Shown: positions 5,891 through 6,161 of the stretch, one piece after another
Layout: every line of letters starts with the position of its first letter
Position numbering within the stretch: position 1 is the first letter of the stretch
NCBI GenBank assembly: GCA_049680295.1
Contig: JBAUHN010000036.1
Location: 1-6,161, forward strand
Direction of reading: 5' to 3'
DNA from: JBAUHN01 sp049680295
GTDB lineage: Bacteria > Pseudomonadota > Alphaproteobacteria > Rhodobacterales > Rhodobacteraceae
DNA length: 6,161 bases
Position numbers and translations under genes: made by a program
Notes under the pieces: generated by a model
Databases searched by the model: none
Seen by the model: only the letters and a program-made list of their open reading frames with translations
Told to the model about the DNA's origin: nothing

Positions 5891-6161
5891 GCTTTATCTA
5901 GATCTCCACACTTTCTGAAATTGCAAGCGCATCTTCCAAATCGACACCCAGATATCGAACTGTATTATCCATCTTGGTGTGCCCGAGTAGCAACTGAACG
6001 GCTCTGAGGTTGCCAGTCTTCTTGTAAATTTGCGCGACCTTTGTGCGTCGCATAGAGTGAGTGCCATAGGCGCTTGGCTCGAGGCCTATTGATTTTACCC
6101 AGTCCTTCAGCATTCGTGCATATTGGCGTGTGGATATGTGTGGACGATCATGGAACCGGCC
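5869..6161 (-). repeat. Direct repeat, copy 2 (integrase 3' part plus hairpin)
   Basis: This is the partner of 1839-2131, ungapped, same orientation, about 88% identical by eye. It is cut by the right edge of the window. Similarity ends sharply at 5869, at the first G of the hairpin. Confidence 0.9.
5898..6161 (-). CDS. Compact tyrosine recombinase/integrase, copy 2 (5' end outside window)
   Basis: The minus-strand frame is open to the right edge and gives the last 87 residues of a second tyrosine recombinase, equivalent to residues 124-210 of the complete copy. It keeps the catalytic His and Arg of THSMRRT, the His of LLGHTKM and the Tyr of VRYLGV. Only two residues differ from copy 1: Asn128 to Asp and Ser189 to Asn. 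About 29 of 264 coding bases differ, so almost all changes are silent, which implies that both lineages have been kept functional. An internal ATG at 6113 is not the real start because family sequence (GRFHDRPHISTRQYAR) continues upstream of it. The N-terminal half and start lie outside the window. It points the same way as copy 1, upstream of the aminotransferase operon, with its stop codon 414 bases before that gene's start. Confidence 0.9.
   Translation of the reverse strand, partial: GRFHDRPHISTRQYARMLKDWVKSIGLEPSAYGTHSMRRTKVAQIYKKTGNLRAVQLLLGHTKMDNTVRYLGVDLEDALAISESVEI

Noticed and set aside
1839..6161. A composite transposon with terminal inverted repeats and target-site duplications.
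   Set aside because: The flanking genes are tyrosine recombinases, not DDE transposases, and I found no terminal inverted repeats or matching target duplications in the window.

Overview
The window most resembles accessory DNA from an alphaproteobacterium, probably of the Rhodobacterales/Roseobacter type. This rests on the style of the integrase, sterol-desaturase-like and glutamine-synthetase/aminotransferase proteins and is an inference. No rRNA, tRNA or CRISPR array is visible. Both ends of the window cut through genes.

Layout, left to right. The C-terminal 174 residues of a LacI-family sugar-type repressor run on the plus strand from the left edge to 525. Everything after that is on the minus strand. 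It comprises a membrane fatty acid hydroxylase/sterol desaturase family protein (595-1653, start uncertain) and a compact 210-residue tyrosine recombinase (1868-2500). Next come a glutamine synthetase-family gamma-glutamyl-amide ligase (2702-4090), a class III PLP aminotransferase (4083-5483), a 385-base non-coding stretch, and the C-terminal part of a second, closely related tyrosine recombinase (5898 to the right edge).

The aminotransferase and the ligase form a two-gene operon with an 8-base stop/start overlap, and the ligase ribosome binding site lies inside the aminotransferase gene. Together they suggest nitrogen acquisition from, or catabolism of, an amine or amino compound. The aldehyde dehydrogenase, amide hydrolase and transporter usual in such pathways are not in the window. 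A weak promoter match followed by a perfect 6-bp inverted repeat lies just upstream of the aminotransferase and could be its control region.

The most notable feature is that this operon sits between two recombinase genes in the same orientation. The visible parts of the two genes align without gaps over 293 bases at about 88% identity. Nearly all coding differences are silent (2 amino acid changes in 87 residues). The similarity continues past both stop codons through a GC-rich hairpin and then stops abruptly. The operon also looks richer in GC than the lacI and hydroxylase genes to its left. This fits a metabolic cassette acquired within recombinase-bearing mobile DNA, but target duplications or attachment sites cannot be established from this window alone.
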